Assembly (NCBI GenBank): GCA_030597345.1
Contig: JAUVSA010000031.1
Span: forward strand, 1-12,917
Direction: 5' to 3'
Length of the DNA stretch: 12,917 bases
Origin: Bacillota bacterium
Lineage (GTDB): Bacteria; Armatimonadota; Hebobacteria; Hebobacterales; Hebobacteraceae
Part shown: in pieces, positions 1-8,041 of the stretch
Layout: every line of letters begins with the position of its first letter
How positions within the stretch are numbered: the stretch's first letter is position 1
Notes under the pieces: generated by a model
The model's database searches: none
Told to the model about the DNA's origin: nothing
The model's input: the letters and a program-made list of their open reading frames with translations, nothing else
Translations under genes and position numbers: made by a program

Positions 1-473
1 CTGCTCTGCGCCTCCCGAGATCCAGGAAAGAAGAAGGTGACTTCCTCCTTCATGCTCAGCATGATAACGACCCCGACGTAAATGCTGGCGATGGCGAGGA
101 GAGCCACGAGCGGCGGCCCGTACTCTTTGATCCTGAGGAGCACGGTGGCCAGCAGTGCGGTGAGTCCAAGGCCGAGGAAGATGCCCAGCACCAGGGCCAC
201 CTTGTCCCGAGCCGGGATGCGCCGCAGATCTGAGATGAACTCGCGGGAGAGGTCCAGTCCCTGGCGATAGATCAAGCTCCCCAGGGTGAAGCCGAGCAGT
301 CCGGCCAAGCCGGAGAGCATGCTCCGGTTGACCGAATCGCCCATATAGAACAGAGGCGTATAATCTTCATCGCCTCGGACGTAGTCAACATAGACTTGGG
401 ACCATCCCCAGCCCACCCAGGCTGTCAGTCCGGCTACTATTAGGCTGAAGGCCAATCCGACTACGCGTGCCAT
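1..473 (-). CDS. YacL-like PIN/TRAM protein, N-terminal membrane half (partial)
   Basis: The gene runs off the left edge, leaving 157 residues. They form four hydrophobic segments at about residues 4-22, 52-69, 91-113 and 119-140, then a polar stretch ending near SREAQS. The start is ATG at 473-471, preceded by a near-perfect Shine-Dalgarno sequence (AGGAGGTG, complement of 485-492). YacL proteins have a four-helix membrane anchor followed by a PIN ribonuclease-type domain and a TRAM RNA-binding domain, and they are commonly encoded next to radA and clpC. The membrane layout and the clpC-radA context support this call, but the diagnostic PIN and TRAM domains lie outside the window, so it is inference. 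It could be another polytopic membrane protein. The 127-bp gap to radA (474-600) holds no gene. It contains a small inverted repeat, GCCGAG/CTCGGC, at 520-525 and 536-541. Confidence 0.7.
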   Translation of the reverse strand, partial: MARVVGLAFSLIVAGLTAWVGWGWSQVYVDYVRGDEDYTPLFYMGDSVNRSMLSGLAGLLGFTLGSLIYRQGLDLSREFISDLRRIPARDKVALVLGIFLGLGLTALLATVLLRIKEYGPPLVALLAIASIYVGVVIMLSMKEEVTFFFPGSREAQS

Positions 474-600
474 AGTATTCTCCTCACCTCCTTTCAGCGC
501 GAAGGTTGCTGCAGGCTGCGCCGAGACCGCTCCGCCTCGGCCGGTCCTCGTATCCTGCCTTTCTACATATTCGACGCATGTCCTAGCTGTTTTGTCGCGT

Positions 601-1959
601 TCACGATGAAAAAGCGGCTCGAAATGCCGTCGAGAGGTCCTCGACGGGGACGGTCTCCAGGTGCTGCGGAGCGGGCACGCGCGGCGCGACGGGTATGAGA
701 CAACGCCGAAATCCCCGGCGGGCCAGCTCGGCCAGGCGGCGCTCAAGCCTTGGCACGGCTCGGATCTCTCCCGTCAATCCTACCTCGCCGACACACGCCA
801 TGTCGGCCGGCACGGGCGAGTCCTGATGGCTGCTGGCGACGGACACCGCCAGACTCAAGTCGGTAGCAGGTTCAGCTATGCGGATGCCGCCGGGAACGTT
901 GACAAAGACGTCCTCGGCGGCCAGCGGCAGGCCCGCTCTTTTCTCGAGCACCGCCAGAATGAGGCAGGTGCGCCCGAAGTCGAGGCCGGTGACGCTCCGC
1001 CGGGGAGGGAGGTGGGGCGCGGCACGAGTGACGAGCGCCTGGATCTCTACCAGGAGCGGGCGGGTCCCCTCGAGGGTCGGAGCCACACTGGACCCCGAGG
1101 TGCCGGCACGGCGCTCCGCCAGCAGAGCCGCGCTGGCATCGGGGACACCGTCGAGCCCCTTGTCGGTCATCTGGAAGAGGCCCAGCTCGTCAGTCGAGCC
1201 GAAGCGATTCTTGACTGATCGAAGGAGTCGGTACCCGGAATGCCGATCACCCTCCATAGAGAGGACGACGTCCACCATGTGCTCCAGCACGCGCGGCCCG
1301 GCCAGTGATCCCTCCTTCGTGACGTGCCCGACCAGGAAGGTGGGCAGAGAGAGGTCCTTGGCGAGGGAAAAGAGGCGAGCGGCGCAATCGCGAACCTGGC
1401 TGACCGTGCCGGGCAGAGAGGTCAAGCTCGAAGAGTACATCGCCTGGATGGAATCTATCAGCAGGAGCCGCGGGCGGATCTGCTCTACCTGCCGGACGAT
1501 CGCTTCGGCTTCGGTCTCGGCAAGAAGCAGCAGGTCGGGAGAGAGAGCGCGCAGCCGCCGACCCCGGATCGCCATCTGCGACAGTGACTCTTCGCCGGAG
1601 ACGTAGAGGCAGGTGCCATGGCTGGCCGCGAAGCTGCTTGCCGCCTGGAGCAGGAGAGTGGACTTGCCGATGCCGGGGTCGCCCGTGAGGAGCACGAGGG
1701 AGCCAAGGACCAGGCCGCCCCCGAGCACGCGATCGAGCTCCTCGACGCCGCAGGCGACGCGGGGCTGCACGCCAATCTCGACTTCCGCTGCGGCCACCGG
1801 CGCCCCTGCGGAAGCGCGGCGTGCCGCTGCCGGAGGCCCATCGGGCACGCGGAACTCGACCAGCGTGTTCCATTCGCCGCAAGATCGACACTTGCCGTGC
1901 CACTGCGGAGATTCGGTCCCACACCGATCACAGATGAAATTGACTTTGCTCTTACTCAT
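601..1959 (-). CDS. radA: DNA repair protein RadA (branch-migration ATPase)
   Basis: RadA is a RecA-like ATPase (helicase-type) that drives branch migration of recombination intermediates. Residues counted from the chosen start: an N-terminal C4 zinc finger (CDRC near 10-13, CRSC near 24-27), Walker A GDPGIGKST at 93-101, Walker B LLLIDS near 165-170, the RadA signature KNRFG at 250-254, and a C-terminal Lon-protease-like domain containing GEVGLTGEIR. As in other RadA proteins, the Lon-type catalytic serine motif is not apparent, so this domain is probably non-proteolytic. An in-frame ATG at 1974 adds only MPCRA. I chose the ATG at 1959 because the first zinc cysteine then falls at residue 10, as is usual, although neither start has a strong SD. 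At 452 residues the length is normal. The gene lies about 105 bp downstream of clpC on the same strand, probably in one operon. Confidence 0.96.
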   Translation of the reverse strand: MSKSKVNFICDRCGTESPQWHGKCRSCGEWNTLVEFRVPDGPPAAARRASAGAPVAAAEVEIGVQPRVACGVEELDRVLGGGLVLGSLVLLTGDPGIGKSTLLLQAASSFAASHGTCLYVSGEESLSQMAIRGRRLRALSPDLLLLAETEAEAIVRQVEQIRPRLLLIDSIQAMYSSSLTSLPGTVSQVRDCAARLFSLAKDLSLPTFLVGHVTKEGSLAGPRVLEHMVDVVLSMEGDRHSGYRLLRSVKNRFGSTDELGLFQMTDKGLDGVPDASAALLAERRAGTSGSSVAPTLEGTRPLLVEIQALVTRAAPHLPPRRSVTGLDFGRTCLILAVLEKRAGLPLAAEDVFVNVPGGIRIAEPATDLSLAVSVASSHQDSPVPADMACVGEVGLTGEIRAVPRLERRLAELARRGFRRCLIPVAPRVPAPQHLETVPVEDLSTAFRAAFSS

Positions 1960-2064
1960 GGCGCGACAAGGCATGGTCTAGGGCATGGTCTACAGAGTTG
2001 GCCCCTCCGGGAAGCCCGTGGGCATGAGCGCGGTCCACGAGGAGAGCAAGAACGGGGGTCTGCG

Positions 2065-4572
2065 CTAGTGAGCGAGAGAGGCAAGTTCCTCGGACCGGCG
2101 GAAGGTGACCCCGCCCTCGGATATCACGGCCTCGATCGTATCTCCCTCGTGGAACTTGCCGAAGAGCAGTTCGTCTGAGAGAGCATCTTCAATCAGTCTT
2201 TGAATGGCCCTGCGGAGGGGACGAGCTCCTAACGTCCTGTCGAATCCTTCTCGCGCGAGGAGGACTTTCACCTCCTCGGAGACGACGAGCTTCATCCCTT
2301 GTCCTTCCACGCGCTCCGCAACGTGACTCAGAAGCAGGTCCACGATCTGTTTGATCTGCTTCTCGCTGAGGGCGTGGAATACGATCACTTCATCGACGCG
2401 ATTGAGGAACTCGGGGCGGAAGACCTGCTTGAGGCGATCAAGGACGACCGTCTTCATGCGCTCATACGAGTCGGCATCACGCTCGGCGCCGTCGGGCCTG
2501 ATGCCCATGCCGACTCCCAGGTCGACGGAGCTGGTTCCGACGTTGCTGGTCATGATGATGACGGCGTTGCGGAAGTCCACCACGTGGGCTTGGGAGTCAG
2601 TGAGGCGTCCGTCTTCCATTACCTGGAGCAGTATGTTGAAGACTTCGGGATGGGCCTTCTCCACTTCGTCGAGCAAGACGACGCAGTAGGGCCGCCGCCG
2701 GACAGCCTCGGTGAGCTGCCCGCCTTCTTCATAGCCGACGTAGCCAGGCGGCGCGCCGATAAGGCGGGAGACTGTGTGGCGCTCGCGGTACTCCGACATG
2801 TCGATGCGGACTATTGCATCTTCGCTGTCGAACAGGAACTCGGCCAGAACGCGGGCCAGCTCCGTCTTCCCAACTCCAGTGGGCCCCAGGAAGAGAAACG
2901 ATCCCACGGGACGGCGCGGATCCTTGATGCCGGCGCGGCTGCGCCGGACGGCGCGTGCGACGGCGCGCACCCCTTCCTCCTGGCCTACGATGCGTCTGTG
3001 GATGATCTCCTCCATGTGGCGCAGCTTCTCGGTCTCTCCCTCTGCAAGGCGGTATACTGGCACGCCGGTCCAGACTGAGACAACGTGGGCAATGTCATCC
3101 TCCCTGACGACGTCCCGCGCCTCGGCACGCTCCTGGCGCCAACTCTCCTCCAGTGCGGCCAGTTCCTCTCGCAGCCGGTGGCGCTCATCCCGGAGCTGGG
3201 AGCCTCGGTGGTAGTCGGCTTCGTTTCGTTCGAGTGGGCTGACGCTGACAACCTTCTGTAGCTCGCGGGAGACTTCTTCGAGTTTCTCGCGAACGCGCTT
3301 TATCTCCTCCGGTGGTTCGCTTATCTGAAGACTCACCCGGGACGCCGCTTCGTCCATGACGTCGATCGCCTTGTCGGGCAGGAACCTATCCGGTATATAG
3401 CGTGCCGAGAGACGCGCGGAACTGATGAGCGCTGAGTCGTCGATCTGCACCCGGTGGTGGGCCTCGTAGCGAGCGCGAAGTCCCTTGAGGATATCAATGG
3501 TTTCATCGACAGTGGGCTGCTCCACTCTGACGGGCTGGAAACGGCGCTCGAGGGACGGGTCTTTCTCGACGTGCTTCCGAAACTCAGTCAGGGTGGTGGC
3601 GCCGATGCACTGCAGCTCGCCGCGCGCCAGGGCCGGCTTGAGGATGTTCGAGGCATCAATGGCGCCCTCTGCGGCGCCGGCGCCAATGAGAGTATGCAGC
3701 TCATCGATGAAGAGGATGATTTCGCCGTTGGCTTTGCGGATTTCGTCCGTGACGCGCTTCATGCGCTCCTCGAACTCGCCGCGATACTTGGTGCCGGCGA
3801 CCAGACCGGCGAGGTCGAGGGCGATCACTCGCTTGCCATGTAGGGGCTCTGGCACATCCTTCTTGATGATACGTTGGGCGAGGCCCTCTGCGATAGCGGT
3901 CTTGCCCACGCCGGGCTCCCCTATCAGGCAAGGGTTGTTCTTGGTGCGCCGGCTGAGGATCTGGACGACGCGCTGGATTTCCTTGCGGCGTCCGATGACT
4001 GGGTCGAGCTTGTCTTCGGTGGCAAGCTTAGTGAGGTCGCGGCCGAAGGCGTCGAGCACCGGGCTGGTGGAGCGGGAGCGTGCGGTGGGCGCCACGGCTG
4101 CCGCGCCCCCCAGTAGCTTGATGACCTCCCTGCGAACCTGCTCGAGATCCACGCCGAGAGCACGCAGCACGCGTACGGCCGTGCTATCGGCCCCGCGCAC
4201 GAGGCCGAGAAGAAGGTGTTCCGCGTCGACGAAGTCTGGCAGGCCTAGCTTCGGGTTGAGCTCCCTCGCCTCGTCGAGGGCGAGCTCGAGGACCCGCCGC
4301 GCGCCGGGGCTCCAGCTGCGGGAGCCCTGTCCGGGGGCGCGGGTGTCCATCATCTCCATCTGGCGGCGAATCTCGTTCTGGGCTCGGCCCAGGCTTACGC
4401 CGAGTCGCTCGAGCACGCGAGCCGCCACGCCGTCTTGCTCCCGGATCAAGCCGAGCAGCACATGCTCGGTACCGACAGTGTTACCCCGAAAGCGCCGCGC
4501 CTCTTCCTTTGCGTATTGAACGACGCGGATGGCAGGCGGAGTGAAGCGTTGCAGAATCTCGCCGTCCGCCAT
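2065..4572 (-). CDS. clpC: ATP-dependent Clp protease ATP-binding subunit ClpC
   Basis: ClpC is an Hsp100/AAA+ hexameric unfoldase that feeds substrates to ClpP. The 835-residue protein has two Clp_N repeats (about 1-150), AAA-1 with Walker A GEPGVGKT (218-225) and Walker B ILFIDE, a short middle domain with a UVR-like coiled coil (about 420-480), AAA-2 with Walker A GPTGVGKT (563-570) and Walker B VVLLDE (631-636), and a C-terminal small domain. The short middle domain separates it from ClpB. The ATG at 4572 has a strong SD (AGGAGGT, complement of 4578-4584), and the N-terminus (FTPPAIRVVQYAKEEA) matches the family. The loop where ClpC proteins usually carry an [L/V/I]GF ClpP-docking tripeptide reads MGI (689-691), so phenylalanine is missing. 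The gene follows ilvE by 94 bp. The usual stress-operon partners ctsR, mcsA and mcsB are not next to it. Confidence 0.97.
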   Translation of the reverse strand: MADGEILQRFTPPAIRVVQYAKEEARRFRGNTVGTEHVLLGLIREQDGVAARVLERLGVSLGRAQNEIRRQMEMMDTRAPGQGSRSWSPGARRVLELALDEARELNPKLGLPDFVDAEHLLLGLVRGADSTAVRVLRALGVDLEQVRREVIKLLGGAAAVAPTARSRSTSPVLDAFGRDLTKLATEDKLDPVIGRRKEIQRVVQILSRRTKNNPCLIGEPGVGKTAIAEGLAQRIIKKDVPEPLHGKRVIALDLAGLVAGTKYRGEFEERMKRVTDEIRKANGEIILFIDELHTLIGAGAAEGAIDASNILKPALARGELQCIGATTLTEFRKHVEKDPSLERRFQPVRVEQPTVDETIDILKGLRARYEAHHRVQIDDSALISSARLSARYIPDRFLPDKAIDVMDEAASRVSLQISEPPEEIKRVREKLEEVSRELQKVVSVSPLERNEADYHRGSQLRDERHRLREELAALEESWRQERAEARDVVREDDIAHVVSVWTGVPVYRLAEGETEKLRHMEEIIHRRIVGQEEGVRAVARAVRRSRAGIKDPRRPVGSFLFLGPTGVGKTELARVLAEFLFDSEDAIVRIDMSEYRERHTVSRLIGAPPGYVGYEEGGQLTEAVRRRPYCVVLLDEVEKAHPEVFNILLQVMEDGRLTDSQAHVVDFRNAVIIMTSNVGTSSVDLGVGMGIRPDGAERDADSYERMKTVVLDRLKQVFRPEFLNRVDEVIVFHALSEKQIKQIVDLLLSHVAERVEGQGMKLVVSEEVKVLLAREGFDRTLGARPLRRAIQRLIEDALSDELLFGKFHEGDTIEAVISEGGVTFRRSEELASLAH

Positions 4573-4666
4573 CTTTACCTCCTCTCGGGGCGCGAGCTAA
4601 CGGCCCCGGCACCTCGCACGGCGTCCGCCGCGGCAATAGCCGCTGACGGAGCGCTCCTGCGTCCGG

Positions 4667-5545
4667 TCACCCGACTGGAACGCCCTCGGTGACGGTCACC
4701 TCCTTGAAGCGCGCCGTCAGGCGCTTGGTGATGGGTCCCGGCTTGCCGTCCCCGATTACCCGTCCGTCGACTCTGGACACGGGGACAATCTCGGCCGCGG
4801 TCCCGGTCAAGAAGCACTCGTCCGCCGAGTACACTTGGTAGAGTGTGAACATTTCCTCCCGCACGGGGAGGTCCATTTCTTCCGCCAGCTCCAGAACTAC
4901 CTGCCGGGTTATGCCATCCAAAAGCCCCGCGTGCGCGGGCGGCGTCATCAGGCGCTGCTCGCGCCAGATGAAGACGTTGTCGCCCGTCGCTTCGGCCACG
5001 TACCCCTGTTGATTGAGCATCAAACCTTCGTGGGCTCCGGCGCGGCTTACCTCGATCCGAGCAAGGATATTGTTGAGGTAGTTCAGGGACTTGATCTGCG
5101 GGTCAATGGCTGTAGGCATGTTGCGTCGAGTGACACAAGCGATGACCTCCAGCCCATCCTCATAAACCTCCTTGGGATAGAGCGCAATAGTGTCAGCAAT
5201 CACCACTACAGTGGCCGGAAAATGGCAGTTCCGTGGGTCAAGTCCCAGGTCACCTTCGCCCCGACTCAGGACGGCCCTCACGTAGCAGTCGCGGAGGGCA
5301 TTACGCCGCACGGTCTCGAGGATGACATCCCTGAGTTCCTCCGGCGTAAGCGGGACCTCGAGGGCAATTGCCTTGGCTCCGCGGTAGAGTCTCTCCAGGT
5401 GCTGGTCGAGCCGGAAAACGCGCCCGTCGTATCCGCGAATCCCCTCGAATACCCCATCCCCGTAGAGGTAACCTCGGTCGAACACAGAGACCTTGGCCTC
5501 AGAGCGGGGCACGAAGTTCCCATTCACATAGACAAGCGATTCCAC
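4667..5545 (-). CDS. ilvE: Branched-chain amino acid aminotransferase (class IV)
   Basis: This is a fold-type IV PLP enzyme that interconverts branched-chain amino acids with their 2-keto acids using 2-oxoglutarate/glutamate, the last step of Val, Leu and Ile synthesis. In its 292 residues I see YLYGDGVFEGIR (27-38), YVRAVLSRGEGDLGLDP (88-104), the PLP lysine K152 in IKSLNYLNN, the cofactor-binding E185 in AEATGDNVF, and GTAAEI (248-253). The YVRAVLSRG version resembles the IlvE subgroup of archaea and several deep-branching bacteria more than the E. coli type. The related D-amino acid and aminodeoxychorismate lyase families share the fold, but the motifs favour IlvE. The start is GTG at 5545-5543, giving the family-typical MESLVYVNGNFVP, with a weak AGGA SD about 10 nt upstream. 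The gene is downstream of tRNA-Ser and 94 bp upstream of clpC on the same strand. Confidence 0.93.
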   Translation of the reverse strand: MESLVYVNGNFVPRSEAKVSVFDRGYLYGDGVFEGIRGYDGRVFRLDQHLERLYRGAKAIALEVPLTPEELRDVILETVRRNALRDCYVRAVLSRGEGDLGLDPRNCHFPATVVVIADTIALYPKEVYEDGLEVIACVTRRNMPTAIDPQIKSLNYLNNILARIEVSRAGAHEGLMLNQQGYVAEATGDNVFIWREQRLMTPPAHAGLLDGITRQVVLELAEEMDLPVREEMFTLYQVYSADECFLTGTAAEIVPVSRVDGRVIGDGKPGPITKRLTARFKEVTVTEGVPVG

Positions 5546-5689
5546 CGGAGCAGATCCTGCCTATACCACTACTAGTATGTTACCACAAACGGTGAGCAGT
5601 GGCAACCGGAGCCGGTGAGGGGGACTTGGGCGCCCCCGGCAACACAAGTGTGGAACGCGGCTTCGGGGCCCCAAGGGATACAGAGGCGG

Positions 5690-5779
5690 CGGAGAGGCCG
5701 GGATTCGAACCCGGGACAGAGCTTTTGACCCTGTAACCGCTTAGCAGGCGGATGCCTTCAGCCACTCGGCCACCTCTCC
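5690..5779 (-). tRNA. tRNA-Ser(GCU)
   Basis: Read on the minus strand, this 90-nt segment folds as a class II tRNA. The acceptor stem is GGAGAGG/CCTCTCC with discriminator G. The D-arm starts GGCCGAGTGGC. The anticodon stem CCGC/GCGG carries loop CTGCTAA, anticodon GCT (complement of 5743-5745). A long variable arm pairs ACAGGG with CTCTGT, and the T-arm is CCGGG-TTCGAAT-CCCGG. The long variable arm and G discriminator fit serine, decoding AGC and AGU. The 3' CCA is not encoded (CCG follows), so it must be added by tRNA nucleotidyltransferase. Confidence 0.97.
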
Positions 5780-5793
5780 GAGTCGTCGATCGT

Positions 5794-5822
5794 ATACTAG
5801 CACAATCGGCCAGATGGGACAA
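5794..5822 (-). promoter_or_regulatory. Sigma-70-type promoter of tRNA-Ser
   Basis: On the minus strand there is a -35 TTGTCC (complement of 5817-5822), a 17-bp spacer, and a -10 TAGTAT (complement of 5794-5799). Transcription would start near 5787, about 8 nt before the mature 5' end of tRNA-Ser. The spacing is ideal and the position fits. I saw no obvious terminator between the tRNA and ilvE, so read-through into ilvE is possible. Confidence 0.6.
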
Positions 5823-6127
5823 GGAAATCCGGGAGCTGACAAACAGGATTGATGGGGTCGGGGACTGGCGGGAGAGCAGGCGCGACGGAGACCCGTCCAG
5901 AGACACGCAGCAACAAGCCGGAGCAGCGAAGTGTGGGCAAGGCTAGGGAACCGGATGACCGGCGTGGCCACGGAGAGTCAGCCGCCCGCCCTGGCCCCCG
6001 CGGACCCTAGCAATGAGAGGTACGCTGAATAGCACCCCTAGCAGCCCAACGGCAGTCCAATAGGACATCGTGGCACACCACCAACAGAGCATATCCTCTA
6101 CTCCCTTGCGATCGCGTGGCTCAGTTC

Positions 6128-6149
6128 GCGGCCTGAAGCCTCAGGCCGC
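6128..6149. repeat. Perfect 9-bp inverted repeat (hairpin)
   Basis: GCGGCCTGA (6128-6136) and TCAGGCCGC (6141-6149) are perfect complements around a 4-nt loop, AGCC. No T-run follows on either strand, so it is not a standard intrinsic terminator. It could be a REP-like palindrome, an operator or an RNA hairpin. Confidence 0.6.
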
Positions 6150-6585
6150 TGCTGGTACGAGTTGACAGGGATCCGCGACGTTGCCGTCCGAGGTGACGGA
6201 CTACCTCTTCGCGATGAGCACACCAGTCCCAGACACTCCCATGGCGCGCGCGAACTGAATGCCAGCGACTGACTCTGCCAATCTGATGCCGATGAAGACG
6301 CATTTCAGGCTCCTCCGTAGCAGACCTAAGTCCGATGCTGCAGGCCGGTGGTGCTATTCCACAAATCAGCGCGATCCTATGACGAGTCAAGTAGGGGCTC
6401 CAGATGGTAACTGAGAAGGTATGTCGGATTATCACAAAACGGTCTCCTCCTGCCGAGTGCCAACGGGTGCTCGAAACGGACAGACCTTAGGGAGGAATAG
6501 AGGGCGCCCACGCCGCGCTCCGTCGTGAAGGCCTGAATAGGGGGTACTCTCCGCTGTCCCCTGGGCGAAGTCAGGCGAGAGCATC

Positions 6586-6609
6586 CCATGCCCGCTTCAC
6601 AGGGCATGG
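6586..6609. repeat. Perfect 8-bp inverted repeat
   Basis: CCATGCCC (6586-6593) pairs exactly with GGGCATGG (6602-6609) across an 8-nt loop. No T-tract follows. It lies about 230 bp upstream of the exchanger gene, where a regulator-binding palindrome is possible but unproven. Confidence 0.5.
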
Positions 6610-6802
6610 ACATGCATGAGTGACGTCAGAAGCGGTCGCAGACGATTTCTGGTACACTACGGGACCGGGCCCCTCTGGCGGGGGAACTGCAACCGGATCC
6701 ATTCCGTCCTTGAGGAAAGAGTTCTGGCTTCACTGTCCGATCGCGTTCCGGCCGAGCTTCACACCCGTGTTGAGACGTGGGCGTCCCGGCCCACTGTTCG
6801 AC

Positions 6803-6831
6803 TGGACCTGCGCTGCCGGCAAACTGATACT
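6803..6831 (+). promoter_or_regulatory. Candidate promoter of exchanger gene (leaderless)
   Basis: TGGACC (6803-6808) and GATACT (6826-6831) are separated by 17 bp, and each matches four of six consensus bases. The predicted transcription start is 6837-6838, on or next to the ATG at 6837. This would explain why the gene has no Shine-Dalgarno sequence. Both hexamers are weak, so confidence is low. Confidence 0.3.
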
Positions 6832-6836
6832 AAAGC

Positions 6837-7787
6837 ATGCTAGTCCACTTCCTTCTTCTGATTGTCGCGATAGCTGTGACCTTCTTCTCGGGGTCACTTG
6901 TAGTGAATAGCGCCTCGTTCACGGCGAGGTGCCTTGGAATCAGAAAGATGGTCATCGGCATGACGGTAGTGGCCTTCGGCACTTCCGCCCCCGAGTTTGT
7001 GGTCAGCCTTGTTGCGGTGCTCATGGGCAAGACGGACATCGCGCTGGGGAATGTGGTGGGGAGCAATATAGCCAACGTTGGGCTTGCGCTGGCCGTGGCC
7101 GCTCTGGTAGCGCCTATCGCCGTTTCCAGGCGCAACCTGGTTGTTGAGTATCCGGCGATGATTGTTCTATCTCTTGCCCTGTTCGGCGCCGCCCTTACCG
7201 GAGGGATTATTGGAAGGATCGAGGGGGCGATACTTGTTATGGGTCTTATCGCGTTTATCGTCTATACGAGCACCCTCTCGCGGCAGAATCGAGATAAGCG
7301 ATCTCGCCCCGAAGAGGATGTCCCTGACAAGTCGAAGCTGCCTCGCGCCCTGATTCTCATCCTTCTTGGCATAGTCGGCCTTACGGTGGGCTCGAAGCTC
7401 CTTGTCGACTCTTCCGTGCAGATCCTGAGTGTGTTCGGGGTCCCTGAGTTCATAATCGGAGCCACGGTGGTGGCCGTTGGCACCTCGCTGCCAGAGATGG
7501 CGACGACTGTGATCGGAGCTTGGAAGGGGGAGAGAGAGATTGCCGTTGGCAACATCATTGGCAGCAATGTTTTCAACATAGGCATGGTTGCTGGAACGGT
7601 GTCGTTGATAGCGCCGCTTTCTGTTGCGCCCGAGACTTTGAAGTATGAGTTTCCCGTCATGCTGTTCTTTGCTTTCTTGATGCTGCCGCTGCTCCTGCGG
7701 GAGAAGGGGGTTGGAAGGACATGGGGAGTGATCGCGGTAGTAGCATATGCGGCATTCATGGTGATCGCTTTCTCCCGGCCGGGTTGA
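6837..7787 (+). CDS. Calcium/sodium antiporter, CaCA family (YrbG-like)
   Basis: This is a membrane cation/Ca2+ exchanger that would expel Ca2+ using an inward Na+ or H+ gradient. The 316 residues contain the two inverted alpha-repeats that define the family. Repeat 1 has GMTVVAFGTSAPEF (41-54) and GNVVGSNIANVG (71-82). Repeat 2 has GATVVAVGTSLPEM (208-221) and GNIIGSNVFNIG (238-249). The ion-binding acidic residues are E53 and E220. About ten hydrophobic helices flank a polar central loop (about 149-169, rich in Arg, Lys, Asp and Glu) between the two halves, as expected. The length is typical of YrbG-type proteins. ATG 6837 is the first possible start, because an in-frame TAA lies two codons upstream, and there is no SD. 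The ion specificity (Na+ or H+, Ca2+ or another cation) cannot be read from sequence. The downstream gene is a Ca2+-type P-ATPase, which supports a role in calcium export. Confidence 0.93.
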   Translation: MLVHFLLLIVAIAVTFFSGSLVVNSASFTARCLGIRKMVIGMTVVAFGTSAPEFVVSLVAVLMGKTDIALGNVVGSNIANVGLALAVAALVAPIAVSRRNLVVEYPAMIVLSLALFGAALTGGIIGRIEGAILVMGLIAFIVYTSTLSRQNRDKRSRPEEDVPDKSKLPRALILILLGIVGLTVGSKLLVDSSVQILSVFGVPEFIIGATVVAVGTSLPEMATTVIGAWKGEREIAVGNIIGSNVFNIGMVAGTVSLIAPLSVAPETLKYEFPVMLFFAFLMLPLLLREKGVGRTWGVIAVVAYAAFMVIAFSRPG

Positions 7788-8041
7788 TGGGGCCTTGTCT
7801 GCTCCTCTCGAAGACTGCTGTCTGGCAAATCAGATAACTCGGGGTGGCGGCCTGGATGTTGACTCTTCCGGCGTGCGCCATCATCGCCTGGCTCGTCGCT
7901 TGGATTCGGAAAACCGTCTTTCCCTTCACACGAAACGTGAGGCCGTTGATGCCCCCATGCGAGAGGTCGCGGGAGTCTTCGCACTGCATGTTGCTGCGCA
8001 AGGACTTAGGTCAGTGGTATGAAAACAGGAGCGGCCGATAG

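Larger units (their letters stand above)
5823..6836. other. About 1-kb stretch with no supportable gene
   Basis: The stretch separates the leftward ilvE-clpC-radA block from the rightward calcium-transport genes. Open frames on both strands are short, overlap one another, lack SD sites and give low-complexity, Arg/Ser/Pro-rich translations without recognisable motifs. I see two perfect inverted repeats (6128-6149 and 6586-6609) and a possible promoter at its right end. It may be a decayed gene or a regulatory/divergent promoter region. The sequence alone does not decide. Confidence 0.5.

Noticed and set aside
689..691. Finding entered with protein-residue numbers for the ClpC docking loop
   Set aside because: The numbers are residues, not window coordinates. 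The real observation is the entry at 2490-2520.
1247..1924. Long alternative frames within radA, and similar long frames within clpC and the ATPase
   Set aside because: These are shadow frames of well-identified GC-rich genes.
5560..5588. Promoter for ilvE (TTGTGG, 17 bp, TATAGG on the minus strand)
   Set aside because: The predicted start would leave only a few bases before the GTG and would cut into the likely SD. The hexamers alone are not enough.
6121..6613. Minus-strand frames of 104 and 78 codons in the gene-free region
   Set aside because: They overlap each other in different frames, lack SD sites, and their translations show no motif or plausible composition.
7844..8041. Short frames on both strands between the exchanger and the ATPase, one with a hydrophobic stretch
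   Set aside because: There is no SD on the start codon, no recognisable domain and no coding-like codon bias. The plus-strand frame ends just where the ATPase begins, in an ordinary spacer.
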